Source of the DNA: Coix lacryma-jobi var. lacryma-jobi
Lineage: Eukaryota; Streptophyta; Magnoliopsida; Poales; Poaceae
Direction of reading: 5' to 3'
Assembly: GCA_009763385.1 (NCBI GenBank)
Contig: CM019823.1
Coordinates: forward strand, 95,677,104 to 95,741,103
Length of the DNA: 64,000 bases
The notes beneath the pieces are model-generated. The model saw only the letters and a program-made list of their open reading frames with translations, did not search any database and had not been told where the DNA came from. The translations under genes and the position numbers were made by a program. Positions 30,160 through 42,143 of the stretch are shown piece after piece (position 1 is the stretch's first letter; each line of letters begins with the position of its first letter).

Positions 30160-31634
30160 ATGCCGGCACACACTCGTAGCCAGCGTGGGCAGGGGTCAGG
30201 ATAGGAGGAGAACATGCCACCACCCCCACCGATGACACCGGAAGCGTTTTGTCGGTCAGTTTCTGGCTAGCCAGAGGAATATGGAGGAGATGCAGAGGCA
30301 TATGGAGGCCACCCTCCATAACATCGCCAATAACAATGCGCAGCAGCACCAACAGCGCCAAGGACCCGAGCCCAACCAGTACAGCTCATACCGTGACTTC
30401 TTGGAGACTCGTCCCTCTGTGTTCAAGGAAGTCACCGAACCACTTGAAGCAGATGAGTGGCTCAACTCCATCACTCAGAAGTTCCGCCTGCTCCATTTGA
30501 CTAAAGAGCTTAAGGCGGAAAATGCCGCGCACATGTTGTAAGGACCCGCAGGATTATGGTGGTCCCAGTACCGTGCATCCCTGCCAGCTAATGCACTGGT
30601 CACTATGGATCAGTTCTGTACTGCTATGCGCAAGCACTATATCCCCAGTGGTTTGATGGAAATGAAGGTCACAGAGTTCATGAGGCTATCCCAGGGAACC
30701 AGGTCCATGTCAGAGTATCTCTATAGCTTCAACAACCTGTCTCGCTATGCCCCAGATTTTGTCAATACGGAATCCAAAAAGATCGCAAGTTTCAAGCATG
30801 GCATGAGTGCCACCATGCTCTCCAAGATGGGAAACAGTCTTCGTACCACCTTCAGTGACTTTGTCAGTGACTGCCTGAACCAAGAAGCTAATGACAGCAG
30901 GCTGGCGACTAAAAACCGTCGTCGTGCAAACGAAGGAGGTTCATCTCATCAGAGGACCCCTTTCGGAGCACGCACCCCGTATCGCTCGCCAGTTGCAGGA
31001 GCAAGGTTCCGTCCCTCACAGAGGAAGATAACCACCAACCGCTCTCATCCGAGTTTCCAAAAGCCCTACACTGCTCCCCTGATGCAGAAGGTTCAGAAGG
31101 TCCCAAGACCCCTTATGTGATTGGACCGTGCTACAACTGTGGTGAAACCGGACACCTGTCACGTCAGTGCCCTCGGCCAAAGAAGCAGTACACCCAGCCT
31201 CCACCTCGCGCAGGTCATGTGCATTACACCAATGTTGAAGAAGTGCCAGAAGGAGAGCCTGTCACCGTTGGTACGTTCCTTGTTAATCAATACCCTGCAG
31301 TTGTGTTGTTTGATTCTGGAGCATCACATTCTTTCATTAGTGAAAATTTTGTTATGAGAAGTAACCCTAAGTTGGTAGAATTGGATAGGGGTTATCAGAT
31401 AAGTTCAGCAGGGGCTGTCCTTTCTGCCCGTATCATGGCTAACGAAATGGAAATCACTTTTGAGAATAAAAGGGTATTGGTGGATCTCATCGTAATTCCC
31501 GGGTTAGGTTTGGATGTGATCTTAGGTATGGGATGGATGAAACGCTGGAAAGTCAATTTGGATATCGAAGAATGGGTGGTTTCCCTAGTGAGCCCTCGGA
31601 ATGAGTCTTCTATCCGTTTCAAGTTACCCCGAAA
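30160..31634 (+). pseudogene. Gypsy G gag and protease, broken and truncated
   Basis: The protein starts MPAHTRSQRGQGSG and then meets a stop near 30202. A frameshift follows near 30250, a TAA at 30539-30541 (HML then GPAGLWW), and a further frameshift near 31110. The capsid part has EPLEADEWLNSITQKFRLL and GPAGLWWSQYRA, the gypsy gag core. The nucleocapsid knuckle CYNCGETGHLSRQC lies at about 31129-31170, and the aspartic protease LFDSGASHSFIS at about 31307-31345 with GLDVILGMGW. The frame ends where element D begins, so RT, RNase H and integrase are lost. Confidence 0.88.
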
Positions 31635-32500
31635 CTCAAACTCTGGTTTGAAGCATAAGTACCTCATAATACGCTTGATCGCCTAACGGTGAGAGGCGCG
31701 CGGCGACGACTGAAATCGTGCGCAAAGACACACCGCGAACTGGATGTCCGAGCGTGTCGCCGTCAGGTACAGCAGTGACCCGATCATACTCCGGTACTCC
31801 TTCTGGTCCACAGCTTCTCCATCCTTATCTGCATCCAGGGCCGTCATGGTCGACATGGGTGTCGAAATAGGCTTGGCCTCACCCATATCGAACTTCTTCA
31901 ATATGTCCTAGGTGTACTTGCCCTGGTGCACGAACGTCCCCTCTCGGGATTGCTTGATTTGCAACCCGAGGAAAAACGTCAAATTGCCCATCATGCTCAT
32001 CGCAAACTCCCTGCTCATAGTATCTGCAAACTTGGCAACCAATGCATGAGAAGAACCACCGAAAATGATATCATCCACGTAAATCTGGACCAAGAGAGTG
32101 TTGTTGCCTTGCTTGAGGAGAAAAAGCATTTTATCCACACATCCCATTTTAAAACCCTTAGCAAGCAAAAAGGTTTTCAACCTATCATACCAGGCTCTAG
32201 GGGCTTGTTTCAAACCATACAAAGCTTTGTGAAGTCTAAAACATGGTTTGGAAACTTGGGATTTTCAAAACCGGGGGGTTGTTTCACATACACCTCTTCT
32301 TCTATGTAGCCGTTTAAGAAGGCGCTCTTGACATTCAATTGAAAAAGTTTAAATCCTTTGGATGCAGCAAAAGCCAAGTGTATCCTAATTGCCTCCAAAC
32401 GAGCTATAGGTGCAAAAGTCTCCTCATAGTCTATCCCCTCCTTCTGACTATATCCCTGGGCTACAAGTCTGGCCTTGTTTCTCAGAATGTGGCCATCCTC
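31635..32500 (-). pseudogene. Element D pol, reverse transcriptase portion
   Basis: RT from EDGHILRNKARLVAQGYSQ through FLNGYIEEEVYV, YGLKQAPRAWY and the catalytic YVDDIIFG to GSLLYLTATR is recognisable. A one-base deletion near 32236 breaks the frame, and a TAG at 31908-31910 follows GKYT. The C-terminal RNase H is missing beyond the junction with G at about 31635. The upstream end stops at ccatcctc, where foreign LTR sequence begins. Confidence 0.88.
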
Positions 32501-34452
32501 TGAGAACATATATGATGAATGATTGACTTTGATGAGGAAGGTTTGAGACTTTTTCCTGGTTGAGTCTATATCTAGTTATGCGCTTATTGTTATGACTAGC
32601 CGGTGGCATTGAGTTGTGGTGTTTCTATGTTGGTGTGCGTGTGCAACATGTGTCTCTTGGCTATGTTGATGTGCAGGTGTGGAGCTCGGATACAGTGGTC
32701 TATGGCGAGGTGAAGGTCAAGTAGAGACGTGTCGTGCCGACGGACCGGGAGCGGTGAAGGATGGGCGTGCCGTGCGGCGGACGTGCCATGTCGATGTACC
32801 CAGAGCGGTGAAGGGCGGACGTGAGGCTTGGACCGACGGACCGGAGGGCCAGACGACCAGCTGTGGTAGCTGGCACGTGGCATCGGCGAGCGGGAGCACA
32901 TGGGGATGTGCGATGCATCGGCCGAGTCGGGACGAAGACGTGGCGTCGTGACACATGGCGGGAGGTCGGACATGGGCTTGCGTGCAGCGCAAGTGCCGTC
33001 GGCCGAGTCAGGGAGGATGGCGAAGGCGTTGTGCCCGGCGTGGAGGCTGGACATGCATCGGCATCGGTGCCGGTGGTCGGGGTGTGCAAACAACATCACG
33101 TCTACGGTGCGGGTTCGGTAGCTGAGCCTCAAAAAGCTACCATCGACGGTTTCCAGGTTTGGGCCTCAAAACCTGGGGTGGCCGGTTTCCGAGTTTGGTC
33201 CTCAAAACTCGGCGAGGACGGTTTCCAGGTTTGGGCCTCAAAACTTGGGCTCGCGGGTTTCCGAGTTTAGGCCTCAAAACTTGGGGTGGACGGTTTGCCA
33301 GGTTTGGGCCTCAATACCTGGGCTGGCAGGTTTCCCGGTTTGGGCCTCAAAACCGGGGGTTGGTCCGAAAGGACGTTCGACGCGTGGCGGCGTGGAGAGG
33401 CTGGCGCGGCGGCGAAGCTATCCACGAGGAAGGCGCGGTGGTCGACGTGATGGAACGTGGCGGCATCAGGGAGGTCGCGTCGAGGCGAAGCTACCGGATG
33501 TGCGGGCGTGGCCGTCGGATGAAGATTGATCGGACTGGACGGTTTTACCCCTGGGGGGTATTTGGGTTGAGTGCTTAATGTAAGGGCGTTTTGGTCTTCG
33601 GACGTGCGCCTATATATATGAAGGGGGCTGCTAGGGCAGTCGTATCCTTGGGGTAGTGTCACTCTCATTTTGTTCATTTGAGAGGAGGCTAGGGTTAGAG
33701 AGAGGAGTGGCTCTTGTTCTTGAGCTTTTCGCCATCCGCGTTTTGTACTGCGAGGAGTGGCTTGTAACCCGACACAGAGTGCTACACAATTCATCATCTA
33801 GTAGCAATCCAAGGATCAATTTCGCCCCTTCTCTCTGTTGGCTGCAATTTGATCGAATCGCGTTTTTGTTCTTCGCGTTCTTCGTTTCCTCCCTTCGATT
33901 CTTTCGCGAGATTTTCCGTTTGAAGGGATGGATTGAAAATCCGTTTGAACCATCTTGTGTAGCATCGTGAGAGACATCTTTCCACCGAAGGAATTCATCA
34001 AATTCCTCACGGGCACATAGATCGGGCGGATTTCATTTTTGGTTCTAAACTTTTCCCTTTTGCACGAGATCTGCAATTCACGAATTTCTAGTTGGGTTCG
34101 AGTCATGATCACTTAGAGATAGCTCACTAACATAGTTGTGATCATCTGTGCAAAATTTGGTGAAGTTTGGAGTTGATTTGACTGAGTTTCGGGTTGATTT
34201 GGTGTTTGAACAGCGCTGTTTTCGGGCTGACCGGACGCTGCTACAGTACGACCGGACGCTGCTACAGTACGACCGGACGCTGCTACAGTACAACCGTACG
34301 CTGCTACAGTAAGGACCGGACTTAGTGTTGATTTTCGACCGGACTCAACGTTGTTACTGTTCATGCGGCCGGTGCTACAGTACCTGCTACAGTACGTCCG
34401 GTGCTAAAGTGACCAGACGCTACAGTGTCGCTACATTGCGTCCGGTGCTAAA
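32501..34452 (+). repeat. Plus-strand copia LTR fragment inside element D
   Basis: It is similar to LTR B in the middle part (tgtgcaggtgt, gaggtgaaggtcaagtagagacg), with six hairpin units at 33146-33360, a TATA-like box at 33611-33619 and a GACCGGACGCTGCTACAGTA array at about 34220-34450. Its start (tgagaacatatatg) differs from the other LTRs. Its end is cut within the motif array. The right join shares aaagc with pol, so microhomology is possible. About 165 bp of pol are missing across the insert. Confidence 0.75.
33611..33619 (+). promoter_or_regulatory. TATA-like box of the LTR fragment
   Basis: CTATATATATGAAGG follows a GC-rich stretch, at the expected U3/R region of the LTR. Confidence 0.5.
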
Positions 34453-36146
34453 GCATGTCCAACATCTCGGGATTCAAAATCAGCAACAAATGCAGAATGA
34501 GCAAAGTGAGAGATTTGTTGTGACCTTGACCGAGTGACACGTTCGTCGATGCTGCCGATCATCTGTTGAGGCGGGTGTTGGCGCTAAATGTGTCGTGGCG
34601 CCTCCCGAGCTGAAGAAACCTCCCCCTCAACAGCAGCTGGCGCCTCCTCGGGTACAAATGGTACAGCCCGAGGTGGCGGATCCCATGGCCCCCAAGTAGT
34701 CGACGAAGAGGGGTTGGGGCCGTGAGTCATCGTAGTAGAAGCCGATCCTTGCTGCACAGCAGGTGGAGGTGGTGCTGGATCATCCATCCCTTCAGCACCC
34801 TCATTCTCGTCATCAAAAAGAGGTTCACCATCCTCATGATCAACTACACGCTCAAATCTAGAAGAAGGACAAACCATGGTCTCGTCGAAGGTGACATCGG
34901 ATGTCTCCATGACTAGGTTAGTATCAAGGTTAAGTACACGATATGCACGAGTATGAGTGCCATAACCCAAAAATACACCGTCAGAAGAACGATACTCAAA
35001 TTTGTCCAGGTTGCCTTTCTTGAGTATAAAACAGTGGCAACCAAAAACTCTAAAATAACTCACTTTCGGTTGTTTTCCAAAACGCAACTCATAAGAAGTC
35101 TTTTTCAAGAAAGCTCGGAGAAAAATGCTATTGGAAATATAGCATGCAGTGTTCATAGCCTCGGCACAATACCGCCTAGGAGTCCTATGCTCATCGAGCA
35201 TCGTCCTGGCCATCTCAACAAGGGTCCGATTCTTCCTTTCTACAACACCATTTTGTGGTGGTGTGTAGGGGGATGAAAACTGATGCTCTAAACCCAAAGA
35301 ATCACAAAACTTCTCAAAATCCGAGTTTTTGAACTCGGAACCATTATCGCTGCGAATAGCTCTCATCGAGTTCTTAGGGAACTCATTCTGAAGTCGCAAT
35401 ATCGAATTGCGAACAAAGGTGAAAGTCTCAGTTTTCTCATCTAAAAAGAAAACCCACGAATATCTTAAAAAGTCATCAACAACAACAAGCACATACCACT
35501 TCCCCCCAACCTAGCTCACCCGAGCCGGACCAACAAGGTCCATGTGTAAAAGCTCTCCAGGGCGCTTAGTCATAACCTGATTCACCGGATGGTGGGGAGC
35601 GGCAACCATTTTCCCATGTCTACAAGAATGGCAAACAAGATCCATCTCCATGGACAACTAGGGCAATCCTCGGATTAGACCAAGTGAACTAAGCCTTGCA
35701 AGCAAGTCGAAGCTCAGGTGACCGAGTCTCCTATGCCACTTCCAAAGATCAGAGGAGGAAGGTCTAGCCAAAAGACAACGAGAAATTCCAAATGACTCCG
35801 AGAAATTCGCACGAAAGACTTTTCCAAAGGGCGAAATCAAACATACAAGATTGCCCTGAGGATCCAAAATACGACTGAGATTCGGCTTAAAACGAATCTC
35901 ATAGTCATCATCAAAGAGTTGTGAAACAGAAAGAAGCTTAAAATGCAAGTTAGAGACAAGAGCAACATCACGCAACACAAAGTGCTCATTAACTCGCACC
36001 GACCCACGAGACAACACTTTACCTTTGCTATTGTCGCCGAAGGTGACAAACTCCTTTTCGGCAACAGGACTAAGACTGGAGAACCACTTGGCGTTTCCGG
36101 TCATGTGCCTCCAACACCCGGAATCCACCAACCAAATGTCCTCCAA
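34453..36146 (-). pseudogene. Element D pol: protease, integrase and linker
   Basis: Starts with the protease WLVDSGCWRHMTG (C to W beside the active site). The integrase zinc motif (HRRLGH) and core RSDNGSEF, YTPPQNGVVERKN follow, then the variable Pro-rich linker up to the join with the LTR fragment. Stops lie near 35658 (after RGLP), near 35513 (after PARVS) and near 34582 (after APRHI). The frame is otherwise kept. Confidence 0.88.
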
Positions 36147-36160
36147 TCGTTTTACCTACA

Positions 36161-38080
36161 TCAATAAAAAGACATAGGGTGAACAAACGGTCCAACACTG
36201 GGGTGAGTAAAATGGGAAGAGTACCAGTGTTGGGCCGGTTGCTCAAAAGAACGGTTAGTAGAAAAAACATTCCTAGCATGCCTATGGGGAAAGCGATCAC
36301 CACGCACAGGAAAACGTGGTCCACTAAGGGAAGAGCGTCCATCGCGATACTCAAAACGTGGTGGGGGGTAACGCTCAACTACAAAGCCACCGCCACGGGG
36401 ACCATAGCCTACAACTGTAGGCTCCCGCCAGGCACGTTCTCCTCGCATCCTAGGCCTAGGACCTTGAGGCATTGGACCTCTAGGCCTAGCACGACGCCTC
36501 TGAACATTTGGCACATGTACATCATGGAAAGGATGGTACATGATCGTGTTGTTCATCTCCTTTGCACGGCGCTCCTCTCTCTTGCGCCGAAAGCCAAACT
36601 CCCTCAAGTGTCCATCTCTCCCACAGTGCTCACAATGGTACCTCACCGCTCTCATAGGGGGTTGTTCGTACTCATGGTAGTGGGTGTGGATCACTTTGCC
36701 CTTCTGTGGCATGAGCTCCTCTTGGATAGGTGGCATGGTGTCTAGCTTGTTCTTGAGGAGGTTTGGTTTTGGAGCCCATGTCTGTTTCTTGGGTGGAGCT
36801 CTTGGAGGTTCAACAAACACCCCATCTTCGGTATTAGGTTTGAAAGGCTCTTTGGGTGGAATCTTGGTCAGATTGGGAGTAGTGGTGGAGTTGGGCTTCT
36901 CACTCGGGGTAAGACCACTCGACTCTCCAATCTTACCAAAAGATGAAGCACACTCAACACCCTGAGCGAATCCTACACCTGGGCCTCTAGCAGCATGCTT
37001 GAATTGGGCAATCATCATCCCAAACTGCGGCTCACCATAAGATACCAATGACAAGATGGTCCGAATGTATGTGTTTCTTCCTCGGTTTGCATCTTGTCAT
37101 GCTTCACATTAGCAATCTCCATCTCCAAACCCTCACACAAAGCACACCTAGACACACAAGTGCTACCCGAGCTGGCCTTCTCAAGAGTCACAATCTTGGC
37201 ATTCTTCTCTGCCAACTCGGATTGCAAGGCTGCACAAGACTTGCACGCACCAAGCAACGAGGATCTAGCTTTAAGCTCATCCACCTCTCCAACCAAAGCA
37301 ACATACTTCCCCCTCAAGGTGAGAAGGTCAGTCATGTGCTTCGAGCACATCTCACACTCGTCCTCCTCAGACACAACAATGGTGGACTTGACAGATTCCA
37401 GTTCCTTCACCGTATCCTCCCACTTCTGCCTAAACTCCTTCCGCTCTCTAGCAGCATGCCTAAGAAACTTATCTTGACTAAGAAGAGCGGAAGTAAGCTT
37501 ATCGACCTCAACAGCAAGTTCATCAGGAGTCTGAGATACCTGGGAGGTGTTGTCGTCGTCGTCGTCATTCCGAGGGGTCTCCTCCAGCTGACTGTCGACC
37601 TCCTTGCCGAGGGCCATGGTGCAAAAACCCTCGTTGTCGGCGAAGAAGCAGAGGCCGTTCAGCTTGTTCTCAATCTTCTTCTTGTTCTCGGACTCGTCAT
37701 CGCTTGAAGAAGCGGAGTCGTCATCCGAGTTGTCGATGTCGCTGAGCATGGCGAAGAAAGCACGCTGCTCAGCCTGGGCCTTCTCCAAGTACTTCTTCTT
37801 AATGTACTCCTTGTTGAAGCCGCCCTTTCGCTTGTGCTTTGCGGGGACGTACTTCTCCTTGCGCTTCTCGGAGTCGTACTTGTGCCCATGATCGCCCTTC
37901 CCAAAAGCTTGCTTGTTCTTCTTGGGACAGTTGGCGATGAAGTGGTCAGCTTCGCCGCACTCGAAACATCCAGAGCGTCCTCCTCCGCGGCGACGGTTCA
38001 TGCGGTTGTTGTGGAACCGCGAGAACCGATTGACAAGCAAAGCCAACTTGTCGTCCCCCATGAACTCCAGCTGCTCCTCT
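36161..38080 (-). pseudogene. Element D gag, N-terminus cut off by element F
   Basis: The preserved part begins at QLEFMGDDKLALLVNRFSRF, equivalent to about residue 240 of the C gag. Knuckle 1 (CFECGEADHFIANC) is intact. Knuckle 2 (CEHCGRDGHLREFG) has lost its last cysteine. A one-base deletion in a T-run near 37072 shifts the frame. The first 240 residues are missing because the LTR of F starts at 38081. The residues MSVNKHR at the apparent start are LTR sequence, not gag. Confidence 0.9.
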
Positions 38081-38699
38081 TGTCGGTGTTTGTTAACCGA
38101 CAACTCATCTTGAGTAATCTCAGACGATTTGTTCGGTGGGGATCGGCGTTCGTAGGACTCGGCGAGTACACAGGGACAGCGATTTATACTGGTTTAGGCC
38201 GCTAAATAGCGTAATACCTTACGTCTAGTGCGGCGTATGCCTTGTGTATGATTATGATTCAATTGATTGGAGCCCGCACCTGCTTCCCCTTATATATCCG
38301 TGTGAAGCATAGCGCAGACCGAGTCCTAGTCGGTTACAATGGAGGAGTCCTATTCTAATTACAAGACTTCCTTTAAGAACTCGACTAAGTTACAATGAGA
38401 GTCCTAATCCAAGTACGCTTCGTACCAAGCCTTCGGATCTCTCGTTCCGTCCAGGATTAGTCAGAGTAATCATCTTCTGAAGACATCTCTGACATCCTGG
38501 TCCGTCAAGCCCCCGAGCTCTTCATCATTTCCTCATAACATCATCTTCTTGTTTCTCTCTGAGAATCTCCGAGTAATGTCTTGAGAAATCTTGAAGTGCT
38601 CTATAGGTAAAGAACTTCCATGGTGTGCACTTTTTCTTGAAAAGTGCACCCATAGGGTGTAGCCCCCGAGCCTCTGCCTAAGTTCCGAGTACTCAGTAG
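38081..38699 (-). repeat. 3' LTR of element F, left part (R/U5 side)
   Basis: It begins tgtcggtg on the + strand, the Tat-type LTR terminus. A TATA box on the minus strand sits at about 38290-38298. It continues after element E at 50028. The inner LTR boundary was not found. Confidence 0.75.
38290..38298 (-). promoter_or_regulatory. TATA box of LTR F
   Basis: The minus strand reads GGATATATAAGGGGAAGC, a strong plant TATA context, pointing toward the LTR end at 38081. This supports the minus orientation of F. Confidence 0.65.
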
Positions 38700-40643
38700 T
38701 GAAGGACCGAGAATGCAATCAAAAAGCGACTAGAGGGGGGGTGAATGGGAGCTTCAAATTTTCCTTTCGGAAACTTGTCGCCACTGTCCCGAAACTCAAC
38801 CCCAAAAGCAAACCAAGAGCTTGCAAGTGTCCATGACCCTAGATGTAGGGTGGATGCTTCCAAGAAGCACAGCGGGACACTTCACAACTCCAGAAACTCA
38901 ACGCCAAAGATGGAAACCAAAACCGACAACGGACGTGCGAACCACGAACGAAACAGCGTGAGATAGCACTGACCGGACTCACCAGAGCGTCCGGTCACCA
39001 GGCACCGGACACGTCCGGTCACAGGAAATCGGTTCTGGAACCTCTCTGTTCCTGACCGGACTCACTGAAGGGAGTGTCCGGTCATTTGTACAGAGCGTCT
39101 GGTCGAACAGAAAACAATGGATGAACAGTGGAAACTGTGCGTCCGGTCAGCGACCAAGTGTTGCGTCCGATCGACTACAGAGGCTTCACACACGTGGCAT
39201 TCAACGACCAGACCCTGGACTTGTGCGTCCGGTCATCCCGATCAAGCGTCCGGTCACACCATAATTCCACAGTTCGTCCACCGATTTCACTCGATCTCAC
39301 CCAAAATGAATCCTCTAGGGATCAAACTTGGTGAGAGGGGTCACAAGGAGGATAGTGAGCTATCTCTAAGAGATCATGGCTCGAACGTATCTCCAAATCG
39401 ATGAATCAAATAATTTCGGGGGAAGGGAGAAAAACTTGACCCGAAACCAAAATCGATCGATCTCCTAGACCGTGAGGTTAGAGGTAAATTCCTTCGGTGG
39501 AAAGAAGTGCATCACGACCTAGGACAACTTGGTTCAAGTGGATTTGCAAAAGATGAATCGAGCAACGAGATCGAACGACGGGAAAAACGTGGAGAAAAGT
39601 AATCCGCGAAGAACACAATCAAAACACGAATCACAACCACGAAATTGCAACCGTGTGGCTACCACACGCTACAATAGTGAGATTATGGTCTCACTTCCTC
39701 AAAATCTCACGGGCACAGAGGTATTGTTCTCTTCTCTGTGGATCTCAGGTTTGCTACAGCAGGGATGTGGGAGAGCTGGAAAACCTAGAAGAAAAGAGCA
39801 AATAACTGAGATACTTGGGGAGGTCGGTGTCTCCCCCTACTTATCCTAATCCTAACTATTCATAATTCCCACTCTAGCCCAAACTACTTACAGAGCGAAC
39901 CAGCTAAACCCTAAGGTTATTCTGGACCAACTCGGTGGTAGGTGGATCCGATGGCCACGCCCACACAACTCATAGCGTTGCCTCGACGCAACCTCCCGAT
40001 TGCCGCCACGTGCCGCCACCGCTCTGCACCCCCGGTTTTGTGGCCCAAACCGGGAAACCAGCCTTTTCCAGCCAACCCCCGGTTTTGAGGCCCAAACCGG
40101 GAAACCAGCCCACCAGCATCTCAGTTTTGAGGCCCAAACTCAGCAAACCCACAACGCCCAGGTTTTGAGGCCCAAACCTGGAAACCGTCTTCAGCCCGAG
40201 TTTTGTGGCCAAACTTGGAAACCCTCAGCACCCAGGTTTTGAGGCCCAAACCTGGAAACCGTCCACCCTATCGTTTTTCTCTTGCTCTACCACCAAACTG
40301 ACGTCATAGATGGGATGCACCACCCGTGCACCCCGTCCACGACACGTGTCCCCAAGTCCACGACTCAGGCAACACATGGCCGCAAGTCTTCGCTCGTCGC
40401 TGTCCCACGCTGCCAGCCACCACAGCCGATCCTCGGGCCACCGGTCCCTTAGTCCAAGCCTCACGTCCGCCCTTCGCCACTCTCGGTCCATCGGCACAGC
40501 ACGTCTCTACTTGACCTTCACCTTGCCTCTGATCACTGTATCCGTGCTCGACACCTGCACAACACAAGCCAAAGAGCATGCGCATCATCCCAGTTGACAA
40601 TCACTCATCACTCAGAGACTCAGCATACACCCATGTATCCGCA
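38700..40643 (-). repeat. 3' LTR of element E
   Basis: The hairpin array lies at about 40028-40260 (six units). The motif cluster at 38970-39260 is GCGTCCGGTC / GACCGGAC, one suffix different from A and C. Confidence 0.93.
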
Positions 40644-40644
40644 A

Positions 40645-40654
40645 TCTCCCCCTT
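40645..40654 (-). other. Polypurine tract of element E
   Basis: AAGGGGGAGA on the minus strand, next to the LTR. Confidence 0.85.
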
Positions 40655-42143
40655 GATGAGTGCATTGTCAACTACCAACACAAATCATAATGGAAGCAGA
40701 AGAAGGAAGAAGGAGAAAGAGAGAGAACTCAACCAAATGACCCAAAAGCATAGCAAAGTCGAAGAAGGTCAAGTGGAAAGAGCGAAACAACTCGGTTCCC
40801 AAAGACATGGGCAACGGCTCGACGCAACCAAGCAAAGCAAAGCTAGCCCTCAAGAAGAGGTAGAACAGGCTCAACACCGCTAGCAAATACCAATTAAGAA
40901 ATCAAAGCAAAATGCTAGTCCCTCAAGATAGAGGAACAGAGGCTCAACACAACTAGCAAAGAAAGCTCGATACCAATGCCTTACGGCCAACAGGAAGCAG
41001 CAAAAACTCCCCCTCGAATAGTGCAAGCAACTAGGAAATCTCCCCCTTAGTTCAAACAGAGGGTAATGATTTGCAATTTCCCCCCCCCTTAGTTGAAAAT
41101 GCACCATCAAAAAGTGCCAACACGCAGAATTCTCCCCTTCCCAAATGCAAATGAGTCAAAATGCAAGTTAGGAGCTTCAGGAGTATACTCAAAGGAGTGC
41201 AAAGATGCTCTACAGAGTTCTGATCCGATGACTCAGAAAATGCACATAATGCTAGCAAAGGCTCAAACTGATCACAAAGTCTGAAATGAGAGCACAGAGA
41301 GCAGTTTTTAGCTGAAAAAGGTATTCACCATCAAAATAGCACAGTCATGTATAGACAGGAAGTCAAACAAGTGCTAAACATGTATACAAGGTGAACTACC
41401 CCTAGCACAGTTCAATCATCATGCTGATACCAATTGAAAGATGAAGCATATACTTGTGATTTCAAATTTTAATCGGAGTTGCAGCGGTGAAATTACACAA
41501 GTTCAGAAATCAGCATGTAACTGCGAGAGGTTGAATGCTTGTTATTGCCTAACTTTCCAACTGTGCGAAGCCTATGCATAAGCAATCAGAAGCTTAAAGC
41601 AACAGTTTTGGTCATACACTACACAGCTCAAGTTTAACTCAAAGTGCAATGAGAAATAGTCTCGAAACTATGAGGTGTTAACAAGCAAACCCATCTCGAT
41701 CTTTTCAATTCACTTAACTTGGTTCAGATTTTAAACAGAATATGACATACCAAGCAAGTGAATGACTCAACACTAGAGACATAGAAACCTAGCATACATA
41801 AATAGCATAAGTGACTTCGACACATCCTACACATGCTAGTTGCATATCTCAATGGTGAACATTTTCAAATTTTAAGTTCATTATCAAATTTCACCATTCA
41901 AAAATAGCTCAGCTCACAGTATGTATCAGTGATCAGAAAGAGCATAAGCTACAGCATCTACATAAAGCATCAGAACAAAGACTACACAGAGCATAGTTAC
42001 ATTCTTCAGACTATATTCATGAAGCTCAGAATGTAAAAGCGTATGCTGAAATGCAAAGATGCAAGAAGAAACCAAAAAGAAGCAAAAACAACTGAAAAGC
42101 ACAAAGTCAGTGTATCATACAAGAGTCAAAATGTTTCCCCAAT
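40655..42143 (-). other. Non-coding region between RNase H and 3' LTR of element E
   Basis: AT-rich with no ORF of note. It contains stem-loop units (40842-40884, GCTAGC pair; 40914-40957, GCTAGT/ACTAGC; and a weaker CTCGGT/ACCAAG unit before them) and extra PPT-like tracts at about 41000-41140. Confidence 0.75.
40842..40957 (-). repeat. Covarying stem-loop units (E)
   Basis: Two perfect outer stems. A third unit upstream, near 40791-40834, has one mismatch (CTCGGT facing ACCAAG). The fourth unit of A and C is not obvious here. Confidence 0.7.

Larger units (their letters stand above)
16746..31634 (+). mobile_element. Ty3/gypsy element G, decayed, split by element C
   Basis: It consists of leader (16746-17191), then, after the C insertion, ORF0 (28731-29765), a spacer, and gag-protease (30160-31634). 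It ends abruptly at the junction with copia element D, so RT and integrase are lost. ORF0 upstream of gag, a CCHC gag and the protease motif LFDSGASHSFIS suggest the chromovirus/Del (Tekay) group related to rice RIRE3/RIRE8, which are known for an extra upstream ORF. The lineage call rests on motif memory. Confidence 0.75.
31635..38080 (-). mobile_element. Decayed copia element D
   Basis: This is a minus-strand SIRE/Maximus-type element without its RNase H and 3' end (cut at 31635 against gypsy G). It lost about 165 bp of pol where a plus-strand LTR piece sits (32501-34452). At 38080 it is interrupted within gag by element F. Its missing gag start, PBS and 5' LTR should lie beyond the far end of F, outside the window. 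Confidence 0.85.
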
